Shown piece by piece: positions 1-7,255 of a stretch of DNA of 37,777 bases. Made by a program: the position numbers and the translations under genes. Source of the DNA: Candidatus Jacksonbacteria bacterium RIFCSPLOWO2_02_FULL_44_20 (lineage in GTDB: Bacteria > Patescibacteriota > Patescibacteriia > UBA9629); contig MHJU01000014.1 of assembly GCA_001818155.1 (NCBI GenBank), forward strand, positions 1 through 37,777, given 5' to 3'. Numbering within the stretch: position 1 is the first letter of the stretch; each line of letters opens with the position of its first letter. The notes under the pieces were generated by a model. It was not told the origin of the DNA. It searched no databases and saw only the letters and a program-made list of their open reading frames with translations.

Positions 1-51
1 CGTTGGAATCTCATTGAATAATTGCGATTGCTGTTGTTTTACGCTTCTCAT
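1..51 (-). CDS. N-terminal fragment of the gene after the EcoRV-like nuclease; possible modification methylase
   Basis: An ATG at 49-51 opens a frame that runs off the window; the 17 visible codons read MRSVKQQQSQLFNEIPT. It begins two bases after the TAG stop of the EcoRV-family endonuclease, so the two genes are probably co-transcribed and translationally coupled. Restriction endonuclease genes of this class normally sit beside their DNA methyltransferase, so a D12-class adenine methylase is the natural guess. Nothing in the visible residues shows a methylase motif, so this rests on context only. Confidence 0.4.
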   Translation of the reverse strand, partial: MRSVKQQQSQLFNEIPT

Positions 52-53
52 AG

Positions 54-869
54 CTAAAGATTTTTTATGTTGCGATATTTCAAATAATCTTTGATGTTCG
101 AGTAAGGCGGCCGTTTCAGTTTCGCGCTCCGCGCCATTTCTAGTGTCATATAATTTATCCAGTAGTCGTCAAACACCTTAACTCCCAGTGTAGAAAACGG
201 GCCTGTTCCTTCCATCAATTCGCCCATCTTTACGCAGGAACCTATATTTTTTGTGTTTCCGCTTCCGGGCCGGTCTTTGGCAATTCTATATTTTTCTTGA
301 ACGATGAAATCAAAATCTTTTACCACCGATAAAATGTCTTCCAAATCATCAATGGTATATACCTTGTTCTCATCTATCAGTTCTTCCTGTTGAGTATAGA
401 TAATACCGAGAATGTAATGTTTGTCATATTCCTTGTATGGGAAGGTGATATTTTTCTTTGAATCCCTATAGCGAAAATATCCAGTAAATGCACCGAGCGT
501 AAAACCAGAAATTGCCTCGTGATTTTTTTGGTAAGTGCTTTTGAGATCGAGGGCAATTTTCTTTTTATCTTTTGTAACAAAAGTAATATCGGGATAATGG
601 TTCTGCTCCGCAGAAAAAATCATTTCATAGCCATTCTCTTTTGCAAATTTCTGAATGACCGGAAACATCATCAACTCGATTATTTTTGAGACAACTTTTG
701 TATCAACAGAAATGGTATAAATGTTTTTTGCTACATCAATAAACCCCTTCACCGACCAATCACCTGACGGAGTAGCAAGAACTTTTCTAAAGTCATTGGT
801 GTGTTGGAGTAAATCTTTTTGAAAATTGTCTTGTCCCATTTTCTGTAATTTTGTGAGATTCTTTTGCAT
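54..869 (-). CDS. EcoRV-family type II restriction endonuclease
   Basis: Predicted homodimeric type II endonuclease that would cut DNA at an EcoRV-like site in a Mg-dependent reaction. With the ATG at 869 it has 271 residues (EcoRV has about 245). From memory of EcoRV, several blocks match in order: SVDTKVVSKIIEL near 54-66, QNHYPDITF near 89-97, KKKIALDLKSTY near 102-113, FTLGAFTGYFR, then GSGNTKNIGS and DYWINY near the C-terminus. The PD-(D/E)xK triad is Asp94, Asp108 and Lys110, equivalent to EcoRV D74, D90 and K92. The frame stays open upstream through the tRNA-Leu gene to 950, but that part encodes tRNA. Starts at 869 or 839 are both possible; neither has a Shine-Dalgarno site. The gene follows tRNA-Leu by two bases, a common place for acquired DNA. 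Confidence 0.9.
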   Translation of the reverse strand: MQKNLTKLQKMGQDNFQKDLLQHTNDFRKVLATPSGDWSVKGFIDVAKNIYTISVDTKVVSKIIELMMFPVIQKFAKENGYEMIFSAEQNHYPDITFVTKDKKKIALDLKSTYQKNHEAISGFTLGAFTGYFRYRDSKKNITFPYKEYDKHYILGIIYTQQEELIDENKVYTIDDLEDILSVVKDFDFIVQEKYRIAKDRPGSGNTKNIGSCVKMGELMEGTGPFSTLGVKVFDDYWINYMTLEMARSAKLKRPPYSNIKDYLKYRNIKNL

Positions 870-871
870 AG

Positions 872-956
872 TGGTGCCAGAGGCGGGAATTGAACCCGCA
901 AGCCGTAAGGCACACGATTTTGAGTCGTGCGTGTTTGCCGATTTCACCACTCTGGC
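872..956 (-). tRNA. tRNA-Leu (CAA)
   Basis: An 85-base class II tRNA read on the minus strand. The acceptor arms GCCAGAG and CTCTGGC pair fully, the discriminator is A and CCA is encoded at 872-874. The anticodon stem CACGA/TCGTG encloses the loop CTCAAAA, giving anticodon CAA (UUG codons). A long variable arm and the T arm GCGGG-TTCAATT-CCCGC are present. It is followed after two bases by the ATG of the restriction endonuclease. Confidence 0.97.
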
Positions 957-967
957 CCGGGAATATT

Positions 968-1044
968 TGGTAGCAGGGGCGGGGATCGAACCCGCGACCT
1001 AGGGGTTATGATTCCCTCGCTCTAACCAACTGAGCTACCCTGCC
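968..1044 (-). tRNA. tRNA with CAU anticodon, elongator Met or Ile2
   Basis: A 77-base class I tRNA. Acceptor GGCAGGG pairs with CCCTGCT (a G-U at 1-72), the discriminator is A and CCA is encoded at 968-970. The D stem is GCTC/GAGC and the T arm is GCGGG-TTCGATC-CCCGC. The loop ATCATAA gives anticodon CAU. Pair 31-39 is an A/C mismatch. The C11-G24 pair and paired 1-72 argue against initiator tRNA. If C34 is a lysidine substrate this is tRNA-Ile2; sequence alone does not settle Met versus Ile. It lies 11 bases upstream of tRNA-Leu in the same orientation. Confidence 0.93.
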
Positions 1045-1096
1045 ATAACACCAAAACTCTATCATTGAACACATCTTTTGACAAGAAATACTACTA

Positions 1097-1132
1097 CAGA
1101 TTGCTTCGTCGCTTCGCTCCTCGCAATGACAG
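1097..1132 (-). repeat. Widespread REP-like element (GAGGAGCGAAGCGACGAAGC core)
   Basis: The short gap between the tRNA pair and the ABC exporter gene holds, on the minus strand, the sequence CATTGCGAGGAGCGAAGC followed by GACGAAGCAATC. Its ends GATTGC and GCAATG are near-inverted. I recognise this as a short element that recurs between genes in many unrelated bacteria. No second copy is visible in this window. Confidence 0.7.
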
Positions 1133-1148
1133 TGGCTTAAAACGTAGT

Positions 1149-2915
1149 TTATCGTATAAACCCGCTTGCCTGCAGTTCCCAAAGCCGCCGATACAAACTC
1201 CCATTTTTCTGCAAGAGCTCGCCGTGAGTTCCTTCTTCATCAATGCGCCCTTGGTTCAAGACAATAATCCTGTCCATCTGCATTATGGTTGAAAGCCGAT
1301 GCGCGATGACGATCACAGTTTTGCCTTTCATCAAAACCGCGAGGGCGTCCTGAATCATCCGTTCGGATTCAGAGTCCAGACTGCTTGTTGCTTCGTCCAA
1401 CACTAAAATTTTCGCGTTTTTCAAAATTGCCCGCGCAATCGCGACGCGCTGGCGCTCTCCGCCTGACAGTTTCACGCCACGCTCGCCGACAAGCGTGTTA
1501 TATTTATCCGGAAATCTCACTATAAACTCGTCCGCATGGGCAAGACGAGACGCGATAATCACATCTTTATCGTCTGCGTCCGATCTCCCATATCTGATAT
1601 TATCCATAAGCGATCTGTGAAAAAGCACGGGATCTTGCGGGACAAGAGCGATTCCAGCGCGCAAACTTTCCTGACTGGTCTTTTTAATGTCCTGCCTGTC
1701 AATCAAAATCACGCCATTTTTTGTATCAAAAAATCGAAATAGCAATTTTACAAATGTTGATTTTCCGCCGCCGGAAGGCCCGATGAGCGCCACTTTCTCC
1801 TGCGGCTTTATGTTTAACTTTACAGGCCCAAAAACCTGCACGCCTTTGTGATATTCAAAATACACGTCGCGAAATATGATTTCGCCGCGCGTAATCAAAA
1901 GCGGCTTTGCCCCGCGCGCGTCTTTTATTTCGTGCGGAGTTAAAAAAACTTCGGTCATTTCCGCCGCGTCCGCAAACAATTCATACACTCTCCGAATGAT
2001 CCGCCCGAGATCCCACAATTTTCGCGTCAGCCGCATAACATACACCTGCAGAACGGCAAAATCCCCGATCGTAAACTCCCCTCTATTCCAAAAATACAAC
2101 GCGGCGAAAAACATCGCAAACTCCAGAACAATTATCAGAAACGCGGAAATCGCCTCCATGACAGACCCGAGCCGCCATGTGTGTTTAGTGAGGCGAAACT
2201 GCTCTTCTGTAAGATGTTTGAATGCGCCAAATTCGCGCGCAAGCCCGGAAAAAAGTTTGATAGTAACGCTGTTTGTGATAGTGTCCGCAAGGTGAGCTGT
2301 AACGCGCGTATCTTGAGAGGTAGCTTTGAGATCATATTGCAGTTTATATAATGAAAAAATATAACTGAAAACGATAAAAATCACGGTCCAGATGAGGAGA
2401 ATCAACGCAAGCACAGGGTTCCGTATTGTTAAAACAATGAGAACAACTCCGATCTCTACAATAAGGGGAATGATGTCAAAGATAACCTTGTCGCTCAAGT
2501 CCTCAAACGCGCGCGTATAACGATTCACTTTTTTCACAAGCGACCCCACAAACGTGTTGCTGAAAAAACGGTACGAATGCTGGTGAATGTACTCAAAACA
2601 GGTGTTTGCAAGATCAGCCATGACACGCGGCTGAAGGTGGTTGATGCTAAAGTGAACAGTGCGCCAACATATCCAAGAAACTAAATTTAATGCGAGAACT
2701 ATAAAAAGAAGACGCGCCAGCGCGGAGGTTTTTGAAACAGACGCCAGAAATTCTGTTTGAGTCAAAACATCAAAAAATTTGCCGTAGACAAGCGGGGTCA
2801 CAACTCCGACCGCAACGCCGACAATGACGCTTATGAAAATCAGGAAGAATCGCCACCTATATAAACGCGCGTGATTGAAAAAAATACGGATAGTGTCCGT
2901 TGTAGTTGACCTCAT
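1149..2915 (-). CDS. ABC exporter half-transporter, fused permease and ATPase
   Basis: A 588-residue homodimeric ABC exporter of the MsbA/type I exporter class, expected in the inner or only membrane. Residues 1-320 form a six-helix transmembrane domain. The ATPase domain has Walker A GPSGGGKS near 379-386, Q-loop VPQDP near 425, signature LSGGERQR near 483, Walker B ILVLDEATSSLD near 503 and the switch histidine in IAHRLSTI near 539, so it looks catalytically intact. Its ATG overlaps the TGA of murJ by four bases (ATGA), implying co-translation. The pairing with a lipid II flippase suggests a lipid or glycolipid substrate, but substrate cannot be read from sequence. Confidence 0.9.
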   Translation of the reverse strand: MRSTTTDTIRIFFNHARLYRWRFFLIFISVIVGVAVGVVTPLVYGKFFDVLTQTEFLASVSKTSALARLLFIVLALNLVSWICWRTVHFSINHLQPRVMADLANTCFEYIHQHSYRFFSNTFVGSLVKKVNRYTRAFEDLSDKVIFDIIPLIVEIGVVLIVLTIRNPVLALILLIWTVIFIVFSYIFSLYKLQYDLKATSQDTRVTAHLADTITNSVTIKLFSGLAREFGAFKHLTEEQFRLTKHTWRLGSVMEAISAFLIIVLEFAMFFAALYFWNRGEFTIGDFAVLQVYVMRLTRKLWDLGRIIRRVYELFADAAEMTEVFLTPHEIKDARGAKPLLITRGEIIFRDVYFEYHKGVQVFGPVKLNIKPQEKVALIGPSGGGKSTFVKLLFRFFDTKNGVILIDRQDIKKTSQESLRAGIALVPQDPVLFHRSLMDNIRYGRSDADDKDVIIASRLAHADEFIVRFPDKYNTLVGERGVKLSGGERQRVAIARAILKNAKILVLDEATSSLDSESERMIQDALAVLMKGKTVIVIAHRLSTIMQMDRIIVLNQGRIDEEGTHGELLQKNGSLYRRLWELQASGFIR

Positions 2916-4633
2916 AAACCGAGCCGTTTTTTAATAATAGTATTTACAACGCGATCGCCAAAAATCCACAGCAGTAAAACATACGATCCCGAGCCGATGC
3001 TAAAAGCGATGAGCGTCTGGAGAGAGAGCGACCACACATGGCTAGTTCCGATTAATGCGGCGGCTATATGTAAAGCGGTATACAGCATTATTCCGGAGAA
3101 GATCGCCGCAATGGAAAATCGCAAAACAGAAATCAAAAATTCGCGGCAAAAAAGCGAGCCATGAATCTCGCGTTCAGCGAGAACCGCGAGAATGAACGCG
3201 TGAAGAAACGAACTCGCGGAAAAAGCTAGAGCGAGCCCTGCAAGTCCGTAAAATGGCGTCAATAAAAATGCCGAGGCTATGTTTGTTCCGATCGCAATTA
3301 AGCTTGTTATAACCGGCGCCGCCGTTTTCTCGCGGGCGTACAATGCGCGCGCGAAAAGCGGAATAACGCTTTGCGGAATGAGCGAGGAGGAAAGTATCGC
3401 AAAAATTTGAAGTGTGCGCACGGTGTCAGCCCAGTTATACAACCCATACCCCAATGTAAGCCGAACCGCCTGCGCGCGAAGAAGAATGAGAAAAATCATA
3501 AGCGGCACCATGATGCGCAGGATATGCTCAAGCGAACTTCTGAAAACGCGGCGGAAATCATCGTATTTTTTCTGCGCGAATAATCCGCCCAAAACCGGAA
3601 ACGACGCAACAGCCAAAGAAACCGCGATAAAAGAAACCGGAAGCGTTTCTAAATCATACGCGTTATAAAATACGACAACGCTCCCGGCAGGAAGCGCGGA
3701 TGCTAAAAAAGTATTTGTAAGTTGATTTACCTGTTGAGCAGAAAGAGCAAGCGCGCGCGGGATCATGGCTTTAAGCACGCGATGAACCCCTGCCCTGCGC
3801 GAGCCGAATGTAAAACGAAAACGGAATCCTGTTTCAGCAAAAGGCGGAAGCTGCACGAGTAGATGCAGGAACGATCCGAACACAACTCCCCATGCAAGCC
3901 CGATCGGACCTAGTAATGGATATAGTACAAGGATTCCGAAAATAATGCCGAGATTATAGCAAACCGGCGCGAGCGCGAAAAAAGTGAACCTCTGAAACGC
4001 CTGCAGGACAGAGCCGATGATGTTGCTCACGCAAAAAATAATCGGGGACAACAGCATCACGCGCGTCATGGAAATTGTGAGTGCCACGCTCTCTGAAGAA
4101 AACCCGGGCACAAGACGCGGAACAATAGAAGACGCAAATATCCAGGCAATTACCGCGACTGTTGAAACAGCAAGCGAGAGAATCGTCAACATGGCGTTTA
4201 TCAATTCAAAATGAAGTTCAAAAAAACTCTCTTTTGTAATTGAACGTTTCTTAAACGCCTTAAAAGGAATGCTGAATAATGAGGCGATCTGGGCTTGAAA
4301 ATCAACATTGACTGACCCGATACCCTCTTCCGTCGGTTCAACTGAAAGATCTCGCGGCTGATCCTCTCTCTTTTTTCCTTTTTCATAAAGGTCAAGGAAA
4401 ACCGGAATGAACGCAACAGAAAGAGCGCCAAACACGACCGCGTTGTAAATGAAATCAGGAATCCGAAACGCGGCCATATAACTGTCTGCAACAACACCTG
4501 TACCAAACCGAGACGCGATGAGCGAATAGCGAAAAAGCCCAAGTAATTTGCTCAAAATAGAAAAAACACCGATAACGATAGCGCCGGTTTTGAGCGAATG
4601 AGATTTTGAGAAAAGAGTAAAAATTCCTGGCAT
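2912..4633 (-). CDS. murJ: MurJ/MviN-type lipid II flippase
   Basis: A 573-residue polytopic protein of the MOP superfamily, expected to flip lipid II across the cytoplasmic membrane for peptidoglycan synthesis. The N-terminus has the family hallmarks: ILSKLLGLFRYSLIASRFG, then GVVADSYMAAFRIPDFIYN near 44-62 and GALSVAFIPVFL near 69. About fourteen hydrophobic segments follow. A charged insertion of some 50 residues near 85-140 (KGKKREDQPRDLSVEPTEE) lengthens an early loop compared with textbook MurJ. The start ATG directly follows the TAA of the DUF4012 gene, and the stop overlaps the ABC exporter start by four bases. Confidence 0.92.
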   Translation of the reverse strand: MPGIFTLFSKSHSLKTGAIVIGVFSILSKLLGLFRYSLIASRFGTGVVADSYMAAFRIPDFIYNAVVFGALSVAFIPVFLDLYEKGKKREDQPRDLSVEPTEEGIGSVNVDFQAQIASLFSIPFKAFKKRSITKESFFELHFELINAMLTILSLAVSTVAVIAWIFASSIVPRLVPGFSSESVALTISMTRVMLLSPIIFCVSNIIGSVLQAFQRFTFFALAPVCYNLGIIFGILVLYPLLGPIGLAWGVVFGSFLHLLVQLPPFAETGFRFRFTFGSRRAGVHRVLKAMIPRALALSAQQVNQLTNTFLASALPAGSVVVFYNAYDLETLPVSFIAVSLAVASFPVLGGLFAQKKYDDFRRVFRSSLEHILRIMVPLMIFLILLRAQAVRLTLGYGLYNWADTVRTLQIFAILSSSLIPQSVIPLFARALYAREKTAAPVITSLIAIGTNIASAFLLTPFYGLAGLALAFSASSFLHAFILAVLAEREIHGSLFCREFLISVLRFSIAAIFSGIMLYTALHIAAALIGTSHVWSLSLQTLIAFSIGSGSYVLLLWIFGDRVVNTIIKKRLGL

Positions 4634-6523
4634 TTATTTAATCACCATATCCTCCTCCAACTCTCCGTCATAGAGCGTCTTTCCTTCCAAATTTACAACG
4701 AGCCGGCTTACGATTCCGCCCTGTTTTTGAACAAAAAGCGTATAGCCGCGCTCTTCAATATCCTTTTTTGTAAACGGAAGTTTATAGATAAATCGCACAG
4801 TTTTTTTCTCGCCAGGAGCAATTTTCATATAATTGCCAAAGGCTGTTTTTCCAAACTCGTTTGTGATGCGGGTTTTCGTTTTCTCATCAATAAGCGGCGC
4901 GCCCTCAATCTTGGCTAGAATCGAGTCGTCATTCAAATCATCTTGTTTTTGGAAAAGCGCGGTCGGATCAAATACATCTCCTTCAATTCCGGCAAAGACC
5001 GAGCCAAAAGGCGCGTAAACACGAATATATGCGAGGTTGTCGCGATTAACAAGCGCGTCAAAATCAGGATATTCCGACGCACTGCCCATATGCTCGCGAG
5101 TAACGGAAACTGATGCCATATTCGCGCCCAAGGCGTCTTCCAAAACTTCGTAGCGCGCCTCTTGCCGCACAGCGAATTCAGATTTCCCGCCATTAATAAG
5201 AGCTGTGTTTACATGCAGATAGTCAAGCGCGTATTTCACGCCACTCGCGCCGCTCCAGTTCTCTTTATTCAGCCATTTCTGTAATCCCTCATCTTCCATA
5301 AAAAGCAGGAGATTTTTACGATTCAAGGCGTCTGTAAGCGCAAGGGCGAGCGAAAATCTTTTAGCGTGATCTGAAAGAGCGTTTGTAATCCGATCAATGA
5401 TTAAAGGAAATAAGTCAGCGATAATTTTTTTAGGCGCCCCGCTCGCGCGCGCTTCCTCGCTTTCAACAAGCGTTTGCGTGAAAGGAACAAAATTTTCAGC
5501 TGTAATAACGGTTTCGTACTCTAGGATTGGAATAGGCCCGATGATTGAAAGAAGATCAGTTACTACTGTATCTGTTATGGCAATCACGCCGTCAAACGAG
5601 GAACCGATACTGCCTTCAGCAAACCATGCGCACTTTTGCGCAGAAGTTGGAAAATCCGGAAACCAATTGCAATCCTGTATCTGCCACTCCGGATTTAAGA
5701 TAGAAAACGGCCTGGGAGAACGAAGATGTTCCGTAAGTCCATAGCGAAAATCATAGGTTCCGCCTGATGGAACAAAAAATTTGTTCAACTTTCCGTCCTT
5801 TATGTCCGCAATAGCAAGAGATCCGATGAATCCTCCGGTCGGGCGAATTTCGCCGCTATTTTCAAACAAAATAAGGTAACGTCTAGTACCGTGCTCGCCC
5901 AAAATCGTTCGTAAAGCAGATATTGTATTCAGGAGCGGATCAAGTTCAGAGAAAAGAAAAGATAACCCTTCCTGAAGCGCTTTAATACGCGCTTGTTTGG
6001 AATCGGTGAAATATGAAAGATCAATCTTTCGGCTTTCTTTATACGCGCGCTCTATCGGTTCACGCGCCTCCTCAAGATCTGCCTGCAAACGAGCAAGATA
6101 CTGGATCAGCGCATAGGGATCTCCTCTGCTAAACGATTCACCAAGAATCTTCGCGGCTTTAGTGCTGTGCAAACCGGCTTTTGCAAGATGATAATAACTT
6201 TTAGCTTTTTTATTAAAAATCAGCGCCGAGCGCAAAAACGGTCCGTACCGCTCTGTCGCCTCTTCAATCGCCGCAAAATGTTCGTGCGCCTTCTCCACTT
6301 TATCAAGCGCTGTTTCTATATCCCATTCTCCTAAAGCCGAAGAGGCCGCGGTGAGTTCGTCATACGCGCTCACACTCTCTCCAAGAACAAACCCGCGAGT
6401 TTGCAAAGCAGTGTTATATGCGAGAGAAGCGAAAAATGAGAGCGCAATGAGAATCGTAATAACAAAAGACGTTGTAATAATAACTGCATAACGTTTTTTC
6501 TTTATAGAGGCGGCGAGATTCAT
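4634..6523 (-). CDS. DUF4012 domain membrane-anchored protein
   Basis: A 629-residue protein with an N-terminal transmembrane anchor near residues 13-36 and a large outer part. A helical region, about 55-200, is followed by a DUF4012-type core with the block RRYLILFENSGEIRPTGGFI near 215 and FPDFPTSAQ near 295. Proteins of this family are common in CPR, Chloroflexi and Actinobacteria and lie near envelope genes; their biochemical role is unknown to me. Here it sits between the cell-wall cluster and murJ, so a role in surface glycan or wall assembly is a guess from context. A promoter of its own lies just upstream (6541-6570). Confidence 0.85.
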   Translation of the reverse strand: MNLAASIKKKRYAVIITTSFVITILIALSFFASLAYNTALQTRGFVLGESVSAYDELTAASSALGEWDIETALDKVEKAHEHFAAIEEATERYGPFLRSALIFNKKAKSYYHLAKAGLHSTKAAKILGESFSRGDPYALIQYLARLQADLEEAREPIERAYKESRKIDLSYFTDSKQARIKALQEGLSFLFSELDPLLNTISALRTILGEHGTRRYLILFENSGEIRPTGGFIGSLAIADIKDGKLNKFFVPSGGTYDFRYGLTEHLRSPRPFSILNPEWQIQDCNWFPDFPTSAQKCAWFAEGSIGSSFDGVIAITDTVVTDLLSIIGPIPILEYETVITAENFVPFTQTLVESEEARASGAPKKIIADLFPLIIDRITNALSDHAKRFSLALALTDALNRKNLLLFMEDEGLQKWLNKENWSGASGVKYALDYLHVNTALINGGKSEFAVRQEARYEVLEDALGANMASVSVTREHMGSASEYPDFDALVNRDNLAYIRVYAPFGSVFAGIEGDVFDPTALFQKQDDLNDDSILAKIEGAPLIDEKTKTRITNEFGKTAFGNYMKIAPGEKKTVRFIYKLPFTKKDIEERGYTLFVQKQGGIVSRLVVNLEGKTLYDGELEEDMVIK

Positions 6524-6540
6524 ATTTCTTAAACTATCAC

Positions 6541-6570
6541 ATTATACCAAAACTTCATCATTTCACGCAA
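6541..6570 (-). promoter_or_regulatory. Sigma70-type promoter with extended -10 for the DUF4012-murJ-ABC genes
   Basis: On the minus strand TTGCGT (6565-6570) and TATAAT (6541-6546) are separated by 18 bases, and TGG precedes the -10, forming the extended TGnTATAAT motif. Transcription would start near 6534, giving a leader of only about ten bases before the ATG at 6523. The promoter overlaps the last codons of the upstream MurF-like gene. Confidence 0.65.
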
Positions 6571-7255
6571 AACAACTTCCGAACTCTTCTAACCCGCGGG
6601 CAATCTCAAGCGGAGTGAGTGAAAAAACGATACCGAGAGCGGCCCCGGCAAGAGCGATCTTGGCATGATTCATAGAACAGTTGGGAATAAAAAGCGGCGT
6701 CGCTGTTCCTTCGCATAATAACTTCATATATAATCCGGAGACCCCGTCTTTGTGGAACATTCGCGGCTCTTCGCCTTTCACGCGCACGCTCTTCTTTGTT
6801 ATGCCGTAGGATATAACGTGAACCTTGTTTCGTAAACTGTAGTCGTCTTTGTAACCCGTATCGTCTCCGTTCACGATAGAGAATGCGGTTCCAAAAACTC
6901 GTTCTGCGCGTTTATTAAACCCGCGAACAGTAACGCACGCATAAACATTCTCGCTTCGGAACGGCATCTCGCGTTCATCAGATACTCCGTCAATAATCAT
7001 AATTTCTGGATAATCGCGATATGAAAAAAGCAGTAACCGGACGCCATCAAATAATGCGCGAGCGCGATCGCTAAAAGAACGCGGCTCTTCATTCAGCAGA
7101 AATGCGCATTCAATCGCGCTATGAACTAAACGAACTCTGAACTTCTGTTTAAGAACAAAAAAACACGAGCGCGCAAGATCACTCCCTCCTTCTTGAACGA
7201 GAATAATTCTCGGCCGATATTTTTTGAAAATGAGTTTTGCAAAATATGCGATCAT
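6563..7255 (-). CDS. Degenerate, truncated MurF-like Mur ligase relative
   Basis: A 230-residue protein whose layout follows the N-terminal two thirds of MurF-type ligases. KKYRPRIILVQEGGSDLARS near 11-30 aligns with the usual ATP-loop region (KPRIIAITGSxGKTST), but Gly-Lys-Thr is gone. YPEIMIIDGVSDEREM near 97 matches the YPEILVLExGxDxPGE stretch; VNGDD near 149 matches the NxDD motif; HAKIALAGAALGIVFSLTPL near 198 matches the end of the central domain. The Mur ligase C-terminal domain is absent (typical length is 430 or more). The start overlaps the ftsI stop by four bases. It is a continuous frame, so it may be a repurposed non-catalytic protein, not a dead gene. Homology is inferred by eye. 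Confidence 0.6.
   Translation of the reverse strand: MIAYFAKLIFKKYRPRIILVQEGGSDLARSCFFVLKQKFRVRLVHSAIECAFLLNEEPRSFSDRARALFDGVRLLLFSYRDYPEIMIIDGVSDEREMPFRSENVYACVTVRGFNKRAERVFGTAFSIVNGDDTGYKDDYSLRNKVHVISYGITKKSVRVKGEEPRMFHKDGVSGLYMKLLCEGTATPLFIPNCSMNHAKIALAGAALGIVFSLTPLEIARGLEEFGSCFA

Noticed and set aside
870-950. Extension of the EcoRV-like frame to 950
   Set aside because: The added 27 codons are the tRNA-Leu gene read in frame and have no EcoRV counterpart.
968-1044. Initiator tRNA-fMet
   Set aside because: It has a C11-G24 pair and a paired 1-72 end, not the usual bacterial initiator features.
1876-2295. Long antisense frames opposite the ABC exporter and many other genes
   Set aside because: They mirror real genes with full domain signatures and show no protein features of their own.
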